DNA of 64,000 bases, taken from NCBI GenBank assembly GCA_015832175.1, contig WJXW01000006.1, positions 1 through 64,000 of the forward strand, given 5' to 3'. Origin of the DNA: Paraphaeosphaeria minitans (lineage: Eukaryota > Ascomycota > Dothideomycetes > Pleosporales > Didymosphaeriaceae). The translations under genes were made by a program, and so were the position numbers. Shown here in pieces: positions 20,988 through 32,022 of this stretch (position 1 is its first letter; every line of letters begins with the position of its first letter). The notes beneath the pieces are model-generated. The model searched no databases. It worked only from the letters and a program-made list of their open reading frames with translations, and was not told where the DNA came from.

Positions 20988-21170
20988 AATAGTGCGCTAA
21001 GATAGTGCGTTAGTGCGCAGGATAGCGCGTTAAGATAGTGTATTAGTGCGTAGGATAGTGCGTTAAGATAGTGCGTTAGTGCGTAGGATAGTGCGTTAAG
21101 ATAGTGCGTTAGTGCGTGGGATAGTGCGTTAAGATAGTGCGTTAATGCGCGAGATAGCGTGTTAGTGGGC
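20988..21170. repeat. 33-bp minisatellite, about 5.5 copies
   Basis: The unit is GATAGTGCGTTAA followed by GATAGTGCGTTAGTGCGTAG. Unit starts fall at 21021, 21054, 21087, 21120 and 21153, exactly 33 bp apart, with a partial unit before. Within each unit the half GATAGTGCGTTA is itself repeated. The array keeps many GCG triplets although the flanks are AT-rich. Confidence 0.9.
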
Positions 21171-21248
21171 TAGCTGTTTACGGACTAGCGCCAGTGCGCA
21201 CGTACCAGCGCACGGACGATACTGGGTCCGAATCCTTAGTCCTAATAA

Positions 21249-21486
21249 TATTAGTTTGGCTCAATCTGCAATTAAGCATTAAAGGGTTAATAGTATACTA
21301 TTATGTAAAGGGTAAGAAGTAGGTTTAATTAATTACGTCTAGTCTATTATATAAAGGGGCACTAAGGGCTTTATAAAGTCTCTACCTCTTAGCGCTAACC
21401 TAAGTATTAGGTCCTTGTGTGGGTCCCTATAGGTAGGTAGGCCCCCACTTTACTTAGTGCTACTTGTACGATAAACTATACGGACA
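21249..21486 (-). repeat. Solo Copia-type LTR, inverted relative to the element at 57283
   Basis: The reverse complement matches 57283-57530 along its whole length, including the GTGGGGGCCTACCTACCTAT stretch and the GCACTAAGGGC/GCCCTTAGTGC segment. In its own orientation it starts TGTCC and ends AATA (formerly AACA, a RIP-type change). Neither flank continues into the Copia internal sequence, so it looks like a solo LTR. The flanking pentamers (AATAA and TATAA) match at only four of five positions, so a target duplication is not proven. Confidence 0.75.
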
Positions 21487-22242
21487 TATAAGGTATTTAT
21501 TTGTGGTACTAGAGCGGGTATTGCTAAAGAGATACTTAAGATCTGCTATAAGATTATCTAGATTAGTAAGGGCTAGTCTATTAACATCTAGCATTAGTAG
21601 GTTTTCGTTTAGTTATTCTAATACTAGGATAACTCTATGAGATATTATTAGCTACATATAAATAGTATACTATATAGCTAGTAAGCTAGTCTCTAATTTA
21701 TTATATTAAAGGTGTACTAAGTAATGCTTAATATCCTAAATTCGCGCCCTATTAGTTAATGTTAGTTATGCTACTATGCTTATAGTAGGTATAGGTAAAG
21801 GTATAGGTGTAGGTAATTATTATGTTAAACTTGGTATAATTAGCTAAGTCTTTGGCTAAGGTGCAACTTAAGAGGTAGTTACTAGTAATAGGTATATAAT
21901 TAGGAGGGTTTTATTGCTACTAAGTATAGAATGCGATGTCTTACTAATAAATATTAGTTTTAAAATAGTTTAGTAAATAGAGATAAATAGCTTACTTTAT
22001 CCTAATATTAGAGGTGCTATTAAAGGCCTAGAAGGCCTTATAGGCTTTATTTAACTTCGCCTTTAACGCCTTTTACTAAGCTAGTCACTCTTCTAGTATA
22101 AGGTTAAGTTTTAGTAGCATAGTGTTAGTGGTATAATACCCTAGTTAGGGATATTATAAAGAATAAAAATAAAAGTATATAGAGAGGAGCTAGTGCGTAG
22201 AGATAGGCAAAAATTTAGAGTAGGTGCTATTTATAAAATAGT
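21487..22242. other. AT-rich DNA, nothing recognised
   Basis: RIP-like composition with no readable frame or repeat structure that I can assign. It links the solo LTR to the 61-62-bp minisatellite. Confidence 0.5.
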
Positions 22243-23217
22243 AGCCCTATAAGCCCTATAGCTCTAAGTGGCTAGTGTCTATCTATGCGTTTTTAGAAAT
22301 AGGTAGCCCTATAAGCCCTATAGCTCTAAGTGGCCAGCGCCTAGTGGCGCTATCTATAAAATAGGCAGCTCTATAAGCCCTATAGCTCTGAGTGGCTAGC
22401 GCCTAGTAGCGCTATCTATAAAATAGGTAGCCCTATAAGCCCTATAGCTCTAAGTGGCTAGCGCCTAGTGGCGCTATTTATAAAATAAGTAGCCCTATAA
22501 GCCTTATAGCTCTAAGTGGCTAGCGTTTATCTATTTATTTTTAGAAATAAGTAGCCCTATAAGCCCTATAGCTCTAAGTAGCTAGTATCTGTTTATGCGT
22601 TTTTAGAAATAGGTAGCCCTATAAGCCCTATAGCTCTAAGTAGCTAGTATCTGTCTATGCGTTCTTAGAAAAAGGCAGCCCTATAAGCCCTATAGCTCTA
22701 AGTAGCTAGCGTCTATCTATACGTTCTTAGGAATAAGTAGCTCTATAAGCCCTATAGCTCTAAGTAGCTAGTATCTGTCTATGTGTTTTTAGAAATAGGT
22801 AGCCCTATAAGCCCTATAGCTCTAAGTGGCTAGCACCTAGTAGCGCTATTTATAAAATAAGTAGCCCTATAAGCCCTATAGCTCTAAGTGGCTAGCACCT
22901 AGTAGCGTTATCTATAAAATAAGCAGCTTTATAAGCCCTATAGCTCTAAGTAGCTAGCGCCTAGTAGCGCTATCTATAAAATAGGCAGCCTTATAAGCCT
23001 TATAGCTCTAAGTAGCTAGCGTTTATCTATACGTCCTTAGGAATAGGTAGCCCTATAAGCCCTATAGCTCTAAGTAGCTAGTATCTATCTATGCGTCTTT
23101 AGAAATAGGCAGCCCTATAAGCCCTATAGTTCTAAGTAGCTAGCGTCTATTTATGTGTCCTTAGAAACTAGTAGCCCTATAAGCCCTATAGCTTTAAGTA
23201 ACTAGCTAAATATTAGT
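22243..23217. repeat. 61-62-bp minisatellite, 16 copies with two spacer types
   Basis: Each unit begins AGCCCTATAAGCCCTATAG (itself containing a 9-bp repeat, CCCTATAAG) and continues CTCTAAGTGGCTAG. Starts include 22243, 22304, 22366, 22429, 22491, 22553 and so on to 23172. The rest of the unit is one of two versions: CGCCTAGTGGCGCTATCTAT, or a version with TCTATCTATGCGTTTTTAG. The two versions occur in blocks. GC pairs inside GGCGC and GCG are retained. Confidence 0.93.
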
Positions 23218-23593
23218 ATAAATGCCGCTATTGCAGCAGCCTGTTTATTATAGGTAATAAGGGGCTTAAAAACCCCTATTTTCTCTATATTAAGCTAGAT
23301 TGCGAGTAAGACTAAGGCCGCAACATATACTACTATATTATAGGCTAGCCTTAGAGAGTAAATAGAACGATAAGTGCTAAATATAAAGAATAAATTCTAG
23401 ATAAAGTCTCTATAAAGAGATGTGTCTAATTATTTCTAAGTTATAGTCTAAATCTTTGCTTTTATAACAGAGTTCTTATTAGTAATTCTAAAGAGTTATT
23501 TAAGGTATTTCTTAAAGTTATTATAATTTTTAATAATATTAACTGTATTAGCGTACTTGTTTACATAATTGTTATTATTATTATTATAGTCTA

Positions 23594-24049
23594 TATTAAA
23601 TCCAAGAGGGTAGCTAGTCCTAAAGGGTTAAGGTTAGTTCTTAGGCAGGAGTACTTACAGAAAGTAGAAGGTCTTGTTAATATAATAGTATCTTATAAAG
23701 TGTAATAAGTTAATAATTTAGTTTACTAGAATCTAAACAATAGATTAATAAATTAATTAAATATAAGTATAAGAAGCTTATTCTTACGTTCCTATATACT
23801 AAGTAATCCCACACGTTCTAGAATCCTATATGTCCTAGAGTCCTATATGTCCTAGAGTCCTATACGTCCTAGAGTCCTATGTGGGCGAGTCCTACGCGTC
23901 CTAGAGTTCTTGTATAGGTAAGACCTGTGTAGTCTTTAGGACCCTTAAGACCTATAACCTGTTATTTAACTACTTAGTTAGCTAACTCTAGTAGACTAGT
24001 AGTCTAATAAGCTTATGCCCTGCTACTTATATATAGCTAGATCCTAATA
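23594..24049 (-). repeat. LTR of Gypsy copy A (left, 3' LTR in element orientation)
   Basis: Begins TATTAAATCC (formerly TGTTAAATCC) and ends CCTAATA (formerly CCTAACA). It is 456 bp, the same length as the right LTR. Around 23818-23880 it contains imperfect 18-bp repeats of CCTAGAGTCCTATATGT. Confidence 0.9.
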
Positions 24050-24149
24050 TTATCTTCTCTCTCTAAGCTTAATATCTTTATAAGTTAACTACTTATAAAG
24101 TTATTATCTCGTTCTATTTAATATCGCTATAGTTAAGCTAATTATCTTA

Positions 24150-24640
24150 AAAAAGACTATATTTTTATAATAGTTGCCTATTTATACTGCACTAAGAAGA
24201 AATATACTTATTATCTTTCTTCTTTGTACTTTTAGTGCACTAACTATATTAGATAAGGAAACTAGAAGTGTGAGTCTAAGGAGATCCCTTTACTAGATTA
24301 TTTAAAAATAGATACTAAAATAAAGAGGTTAAAAAAGTTAGAGGCTAAAGAGGAGGTAAAGCTCTATATTAAGAAAGAGCTAGCTAAGGCAGCTCTCCTT
24401 TACGCCTATTAGGCGTAAAAGAAGATAGCGCGCTTACATAATTAGTAAAAGAAATTATATTAGAAAGAATAAGAATTGTTTAATTATAGTATAAGTACTA
24501 TAAATAAATTAGAAGCACTTAAGGCGCAAAAGGAGTTAGCGTAGGCTACTACGTTAATAAATCCTAACCTACTATTAGGCGCTAAAGTAATTAACTAGTC
24601 TATTTTGTGGGCTAGCCCTTATACTAGTAGTAATTCCTAG
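24150..24640 (+). pseudogene. Antisense accessory frame inside Gypsy copy A (Cys motif plus coiled coil)
   Basis: Between the left LTR and the 3' end of pol, a frame reads on the opposite strand from pol. It shows a C..(C)......C pattern at about 24234-24269 (the middle Cys is now Tyr, a G-to-A change). A long Lys/Glu-rich segment with heptad-like spacing follows, up to about 24590. Stops are all of the former-Gln type. Small fungal proteins with this Cys-plus-coiled-coil shape beside Gypsy elements are familiar to me as unnamed predicted proteins; the function is unknown. Confidence 0.5.
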
Positions 24641-27600
24641 GTGCGTCCTAGTTGTCTCTTTATAATTTCTAGCGTTTCATTATAGAAGTCGTTTATCTAT
24701 TATTAATAGTTATATAGGTTTTCCTTAGGTTCCTATGTGTTTTTACTAGATAAATACTCTTTCTACTTAATAAGGTATTCTTTAGTGTCTGTGTACGTAT
24801 TGCATACTTGTAGGATTTATTCTACTTTAAATTTGGTTTCTTCCTAAGCTTAGTAATAGAAGGTGGTTTTAATTAGCATTTCTAGGTCTGCTGGTTCTAG
24901 TAGTAATACGTGGAATACTAGGTGTATTTTTGTATCTAGTAGTAGCTCTAACTTGTAGTTTACTAGTGATATTTACTTAGAAATGTAAAATAGTCTAACT
25001 TTAATATAATCTAGTTTCTTGTGTTTTTTCTTCTAAGTTTAAAGGTTCTTTATAAGTAGACATACTTTATCCCCCTTCTTTAGCTAAGGTGCTCTTTTTT
25101 GTTTTTAGTTTTAGTATAAAATTAATTGCTGCTAAGCTTTTTTAAGATTTTCTTAGAGTTGTTAGTGTATTTTCTTTATATTTTTTACTATATCTATGGC
25201 TTCTTTTGCTTTAATTGTCGTAGGAAATTATTAATTAAAGAGATATAGGTGTCTTCTATAGTTTGCATAGAATAGTGTATATCCTAATACTACTAATACT
25301 TTGTTATTATAGGCTAACTATGCTATAGGTAGTAATAAAACCTAGTTATTCTTCTAACTATTGCAGTAGATGCGTAGGTACGTTTCTATAGTTTAGTTCG
25401 TACGTTCTGTCTGTCTGTCTGTTTATAGATAGTAAGCTGTTAATAGCTTTTGTTTTATTCTAAGTAAGGCTATAAGTGTTGTCTAATAATTTAACGTGAA
25501 GAGCTTGTCTCTGTCGCTAATAATTATTTTTGGGATTCTGTGATGTCTAATTAGTTAGTCTAGAATAAGAAAAGTAAGTTCTTTTGCTATTATTCTTTTA
25601 AGACATGGAATGAGCTTAATATACTTAGTTAGTTAACAGATTACTACTAGTATACTATTGTATTTAATTTCTATTGTTGGATTCTTAGAGTTTAGAATTC
25701 CTATAATAAAATCTATAGTAATGTTTTCTTATAGTACTGTTAGTATTCTAATTACTTATATCTCTCTATATTTAAGATGCGTACTCTACTTATTTCTCTA
25801 GTATTCTATATATTTATAGATGTAAGTTATTACAGCTTCCTTAATTCCTTTAAAAGTATAATTTCTTTAAATAAGTTCTATTGTTTTCGTAATGCCTAGG
25901 TGTCTGTATATAGGGTTATTATAGTATTATTAGATAATCTTAGTCTATAGATGTTCTAGAACTTCTTAGTTAATTACTAAAAGTTAATTTAGTTCTACTA
26001 TTAGTTCTAGAGATCTATCTTTGGCTTTGCGAAGGATTATAGAGAAGGTTTTTGCCTTTTCTCCTACTAGATTACTTTGTTAGCTAAGAGTGTCTACTCT
26101 GCTATTTTCTTTTCTAGCTATATAGATAATTTTAAACTTATACTGCCTAGTGGTCTATAACTATCTTTGTTGTTATAGCGTAAGTTCTTTTGTTATTATG
26201 AACCTTAGAAAGTTCTTGTAATCTATATAGATTTCTAGCGTTAAGTAACTATGCGCGTAAATCCTCTAGTGCTTTAAGGCTTTAATAATAGCGTAGAGTT
26301 CTTTATTATATATGTTGTATTGTGTTTTGGCGTTATTAAATTTGCATAAGTAGTAGGTAATTAGGTGCTATTTACTATTATGTTCTTATTTAGCGTAGGC
26401 GCCTAGCGTAAGATCGCTAGCGTTTGTTTTAAAGCGTAGTGGTTTATCGCTTCTAAAATAAATAAGGATAGGTTCTATAATATATACTGTCTTAAGGAGT
26501 TAGAATGACATTCTGCACTTATTTGTCTATTCAAAGGGTACGTCCTCCTTTATAAGATTTATTAAAGGTATCGTGACTTTTATATAATTTTAGATGAATT
26601 ATTAGTTAAATCTACAGAATTCTAAGAATTCTTAGATGTTCTTAGCTGTCTTTAGTATTAGCTAGTTCTTAATGTATTTAACTTTACTTAGTACTATCTT
26701 AATTCCTTCTATAGTAATAATGTGTCCTAGGAATTTAAGTTATTTAATGTTAAACTTACATTTCTTAAGTTTAATATAAAAGTATACTTTGTCTAGTGCT
26801 TCTAGTACTATCTATATATACTTAGTGTAGTCTGATTTATTTTTAGAAAAAATAAGGATATTGTCTATATACGCGATAACAAATATGTCTAGATATTCGC
26901 AAAGTACGTTATTAATAAGTGCTATAAAAGCTGCTAGTGGGTTTGTAAGTCTAAAAGGCATAATCTTATATTTAAATAGTCTATAGCGTAATTAAAACGC
27001 TATTTTCTATTCTTTACCTTTCTTAATTTGTATAAGGTGGTAATTGTCTCTTAGATCTATTATTATAAATATCTAAGCTTAAGATAGTTAATCTCGTAGC
27101 TTTGTAATATTTAGTAGTGGATATTAGTTCTTTATTATTATATTTTTAAGTTGTTAGTAGTTAACGTATGGTCTATCTAATCTATCTTTTTTCTTAATAA
27201 ATATAAAAGGGCTTACTGCTAGTAACTTTAATAGTTATATATATCCTTTCTTAAGGTTTGTCTTAATAAAATTACGTTTTTTAAGGAGTTCTTCTCCTAT
27301 CTTACTATATAGTAGTCTAAAGGGTAGCGTCTTTCCTTCTTTTAGGTCTATTATAAGATCCTAGGGTTAATGTTCTAGTAGGTTTACTTTTTCTTCCTTT
27401 TCTATAAATATATATGTCTATTTCCTATACTCTCTTAGTAAGGTAAAGGGTGTGCTATTGTCCTCTTTCTTGCACTTTTTAACCTAGTAGTTCCTGCTAG
27501 CGTCTACTAAGCTGTGCTTCTGTTTTTTAACTATCTATTGCGGTATTATATTATTAATAACTCCCTTATCTACTATTATTTTTAGTTAATGCGTAGGCTT

Positions 27601-29880
27601 TGCTTATAATGTATAATTATAGCGTTTAAATAATATTTTCTTTGTACCCTAGTTAATCTACAAGTTGTGTATTATTAACTAAAGTAATTCTAAGACTAAC
27701 TTATGCTTAGATCCTAGTAAGATATTTAAGGTAAGTTTCTCTCTATATCCTTAGACTGTTATTGTGGTAGTAACCTCCTAGTATATCTAAGGTGTCTTAG
27801 GCATTAGGGATCTATTCGCAATATAGATAATATAGGGTACTTTTTTCTCTAATATTATAAGTCCTGCTTATCTTACTATTTAATAAGATATAAAGTTCTT
27901 TCCTACTTCTAAGTCTATAAGAGCTTAAGCCTATATTCCTTTAAGCTATACTAGTAGCTTAACTAATACTATACTTACTATAGTATTTAATTTAATAAAG
28001 GCGTTTTCTTGTCTAAGTTTAGGCCTAAAAAAGACATTTATTCGTGTAGGTTATAATTAAGTTCTAGTGCCTAGTATGCGTTTCTAAGTATCTGCTTCTA
28101 TTATTATTCTTAAATATATAGTTTGTGTAGATTGTCTTCTTCTTTCTATAAGAATGTTCTGCTGTTTTTCCTCCTACGGTCTTTACTATTCCTGTATACT
28201 AGTTAAATTAGTAGTTCTGTTATTACTTCTTACGTAGGGCAGTTTACAAAGCTGTCTAAATATTTAGCTATATAGTAGTATTCGCAGTCTTAGTTTAGAC
28301 ATGTGTACTAGTACAGTTATATATAGTCTCTGTTAATAAGTATATTATAGTATTTATTACCCTTTAGCGTGAGGTAAAGAAAGTATTTTACTTATTACTT
28401 ATTCTAGAGGTGTTTATTATAAGCTATAATAGGATAGTCTATCTATATTTATCTATAGCGTAGTTTTCTTCTAAGTTATTTCTTATTCTCTTTTTTCTCT
28501 ACCTTATGTTATGCGTATATTAGTTCTTCGCAATGCGTCTATATACAGAATTAGTGTATAGGATTTTAGTAGTCTAGGTAGTACTTTAGTACGTAGTCTA
28601 ACTTCTTATTTTTATAGGGTTACATTCCTTTTAGTGCCTAGTGGGGTTCTATATAGTCCTAAATATTTAGTTTATACTTAGGTGACATAAGGTTGTCTTC
28701 TTCCTACCTACTTTGTAGGTAAGGAGTAGGAGATCTTAGTATCTCTTCTACGTCTTCTGCGTTATAATATACGTTAGAGTTGTTTTCTAGATCTTTATAT
28801 AGTTATAAGTTAGGTAAATCTAATTACTTACTTTACTCTAGTGTAATGTGTTAGTAACTAAATAGTGTTGTAATAACTTCTTATTCCTTATTAGGTTTTT
28901 AGTCCTTAATAGTTAGTATATTTAACTTAGTTTAATAGACTTTATTCTTTAATCTATAGTTCCTGGCTATATAGCCTAGTTTGCCACATATAAAGCATTT
29001 ATAGGTTTTAGTTATTAGTTGTTAACTTCTATTAGAGACGCGTCTGTTAGGCTACTTAAGGCCTATTCTTCCTCCTTTTTCTTTACCTATATAGTTAAAC
29101 TAGATATTTTCTATTAGTTTATATCTCTAGTAGTTCCTTGGCTGTTGCTTTTAGACAATTCTAATAGGGTTCTTATAAACTACTTTTGCTAGTTGTCTAA
29201 AGCTTATTGCTCTAGGGTTTTAGTAAAGTTTCTATTATAGCGAAAACTATTCTTTATTAATCCTAATAGTTTCTTTATATAGTTTTTAAGGTTAGTAATT
29301 CGCGTACTATTACGTAAGAGTTCTTTACGTAGTTTCTATTTAAGTCCTTATTTGTACATATCTTAAAGAGATTTATTATTCTAGTTAAGTTACACAGCGT
29401 ACCTATAAAACTTAGCTATATACTTAGCTACTAATTATTTCTAAGTTATAGTCTAAATCTTTACTTTTATAATAGAGTCCTTATTAGCGATTCTAAAGAG
29501 TTGTTTAAGGTATTTTTTAAAGTTATTATAATCTTTAATAATGTTAACTACATTAGTATAGTTATCTATGTAATTATTATTATTATTATTATGGTCTATT
29601 CCTAGGTACTTTTTAAGGTAGAGATAGATCTATAATCCTATATCTCCTCGCATATATATTACTGTAAAGATAACCTTCTTTTTATCTTTAAAGGGTTTAT
29701 CTAAGTTAAAGAAGTAGAGATCTAACTAGAGAATCTAGACGTTAGTTTAAGATTATTTACTAAAGTAGAGATTAAGTTTATGCGCCTTACTACTATCTTT
29801 TATAGGAGTAATTTTAGCAGCACCTAAAGCTATAGAAGAGGTAGAAGTTTATAAAGTACTTATATTAAGAGTGTTTAAGA

Positions 29881-30336
29881 TGTTAAATCTAAGAGGGTAG
29901 CTAGTCCTAAAGTGTTAAAGTTAGTTCTTAGGCAGGAGTACTTATAGAAGGTAGAAAGTTTTATTAATATAATAGTATCTTATAAAGTATAATAAGTTAA
30001 TAATTTAGTTTACTAGAATCTAAATAATAGATTAATAAATAGATTAAATATAAGTATAAGAAGCTTATTCTTGCGTTTCTATATACTAAGTAATCCTATA
30101 CGTCCTAGAATCCTATATATCCTAGAGTCCTATATGTCCTAGAGTTCTATACGTCCTAGAGTCCTGTGCAGGCGAGTCCTACGCGTCCTAGAGTTCCTAT
30201 ATAGGCGAGACCTGTGCGGTCTTTAGGACCCTTAGAACCTATAACCTATTATCTAACTACTTAGTTAGCTAACTCTAGCAGACTAGTAGTCTAATAAGCT
30301 TATGCCCCGCTGCTCGCGCGCGGCCAGATCCTAACA
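29881..30336 (-). repeat. LTR of Gypsy copy A (right, 5' LTR in element orientation)
   Basis: Begins TGTTAAATCT and ends GATCCTAACA, so the canonical TG..CA ends are preserved here. It is 456 bp. Transitions separate it from the left LTR, as expected if both were hit by RIP. Confidence 0.92.
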
Positions 30337-30623
30337 GTCTATTTATAGGTACTTTTTAAGGTAAGGATAGATCTATAATCCTATATCTCCTCGTATATAT
30401 ATTACTGCGAAGATAATCTTTTTCCTATCTTTAAGGGATTTGTCTAAGTTAAAGAAGTAGAGGTCTAACTAGAGAATCTAAACGTTAGTTTAAGATTATT
30501 TACTAAAGTAGAGATTAGGTTTATACGTCTTACTACTATTTTTTATAAGAGTAATCTTAGTAGCACCTAAAGCTATAGAAGAGATAAGAGTTTATAAAGT
30601 ACTTATATTAAGAGTGTTTAAGA

Positions 30624-30840
30624 TATTAAATCTAAAAGGGTAGCTAGTCCTAAAAGGTTAAAATTAGTTCTTAGGTAGGAGTACTTATAGAAGGTAGAAA
30701 GTCTTATTAATATATTAGTATCTTAACTAAGTATAACAAGTTAATAATTTAGTCTACTAGAATCTAAATAATAGATTAATAAATAGATTAAACATAAGTA
30801 TAAAGAGCCTATCCTTATGTTTCTATATACTCTAAGTAAT
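30624..30840 (-). repeat. LTR fragment of the outer Gypsy copy
   Basis: Begins TATTAAATCTAAAAGGGTAG and follows the other LTRs for about 210 bp. It then diverges at CTCTAAGTAATTAG, where repeated TAATTAG motifs take over until about 30950. That tail may be a variant of the LTR hypervariable segment. Confidence 0.75.
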
Positions 30841-32022
30841 TAGTGGACTAATTACTCTAATTAAACTAATTAAGCACTAATTAGTTACTTAGTATATTAA
30901 GTGCTTAGTCTAATTAGTTGTCTTAGCGCCCTAATCACACTAATTAGGTTACGTGACCTCTTGTGCTGTGCCACTCGAATAACAAATGTAGATACATATG
31001 AAGATCCTGGGAGGCCTAGCCTTCGGATCTTAACAATAACCACTAACGCCTCTTCCTCTTGGATAGGCCCACGGGTGGTGTCCGTTGTTGGCAGGTGCCA
31101 TGTATGGCGGTCTATGAAACGCGGCAGCGTCATGGTGAGTGTGGGAGATGGAGCAATCGGACCAAACACTAGGTAGTTGCCTGCTGCAGACAGTGTTTAC
31201 ATGCGCGGGTCACGCGTCTAGGTCGGCTCCACATCCGGATATGGTCGTATCATCGTCGACAGGAGAATTGCGTGCTTCAGCGTGAAGCTTACGATGTTGA
31301 CAAGGGAAACAATGGACGGTAGCTCTGGGAATAGATAACAAGCTCATTGCGATGTGACGTTTATGTCCATTGCCCTTCCCCACAATTCCTAGCGCCGGCG
31401 TCGGTCATGGCCCGTGCAGCAATGGAGGCGACACCAACACCAAGACCAAGTACATCAGCTCACCAACCTCACCAACATCCTCATCCCATGCCGAGCCGTC
31501 CGTCGGCCCTACTTCCTTTACTATTCCCGAATCCAAAGCCTGCATCAACCCAGTCCTGGGTTCGGAGATATATTTAGTTGCAGTACAACCCTGCCTCACG
31601 TCATTACAATCGTCCCGATATCGCAACCGGCTGGTAATCTGTCCCAAACGACAGGAATCCCAGCATCGAAAACAGCAGGTGCAGTTCAATTCCAGATTGT
31701 CGAGCTCCTAAATTGTGTTCGGTCGTCTATCTTGAGTACCAGGCGTGTTTTTGCTAGGCGGTATCTGGAAGGTGCCAGCACCGCAGCAGATAGCATCCAC
31801 AGCCAAGGTTCGCTTTCACCTGACGAGTGCTTCTCCACCTGCTTGGAGTGTTTCTGTCCTCGTGAGGCTGAGGAAGTCGGTAATAGGTGGCGCTTTGCGG
31901 GGCTGACACCTGAGGAGCGCTTGATCTCAGCTACTCATGCGCTGAACCTTCTGTTTCGAAGTACATCTACACACAACCAGTGGCTTTCGATAAATACCCG
32001 ACCAGAACCACTCACCGTCGCC
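30841..32022. other. Transition from AT-rich DNA to the gene island; no certain gene
   Basis: From about 30950 the composition becomes ordinary. The 29-bp sequence at 31039 lies here. Open stretches exist on both strands at 30897-31176, but they overlap and resemble nothing I know. From 31414 a plus-strand frame runs without a stop into the F-box gene; it may be 5' UTR, an upstream exon or the remains of another gene. Confidence 0.5.
31039..31067. other. 29-bp recurrent end sequence, site 3 (edge of the gene island)
   Basis: Differs from 6334-6362 by two transitions only (CCG versus CTA near its start) and shares CGCCTCTTCCTCTTGG and ATAGG exactly. There is no helicase beside it, and DNA on both sides is unrelated to the helicase unit. 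It marks the transition from AT-rich DNA to ordinary sequence. Confidence 0.65.

Larger units (their letters stand above)
23594..30336 (-). mobile_element. Gypsy-type LTR retrotransposon copy A (6,743 bp), RIP-degraded
   Basis: Flanked by two 456-bp LTRs and by the 5-bp target duplication GTCTA (23589-23593 and 30337-30341). Coding relics read on the minus strand in the order gag, protease/RT, RNase H, integrase. A CCHC-like knuckle (CFICGKLGY) lies near 28970-29010, an RT active-site relic AYIDNILIFS (Asp-Asp changed to Asp-Asn) near 26838-26882, and an integrase relic IIISDRDK near 25505-25545. This order, with RT before integrase, is that of Ty3/Gypsy elements. All frames are broken by stops, so the element is dead. 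Confidence 0.93.
23427..30840 (-). mobile_element. Outer, older Gypsy copy (truncated) interrupted by a younger copy
   Basis: The sequence at 23427-23593 matches 29431-29600 inside the younger element. After the younger element ends, the outer copy resumes at 30342 with the adjoining internal sequence (compare 29601-29880) and runs into its own LTR from 30624. The match before 23427 is lost, so the 3' part of the outer copy is missing. Its LTR loses similarity to the others after about 30830, where a TAATTAG-rich stretch begins. The younger copy therefore inserted into this one. Confidence 0.88.

Noticed and set aside
30897..31176. Overlapping 90-codon frames on both strands
   Set aside because: Neither shows a domain, and both lie in the transition zone; one of two overlapping frames at most could be real and nothing favours either.
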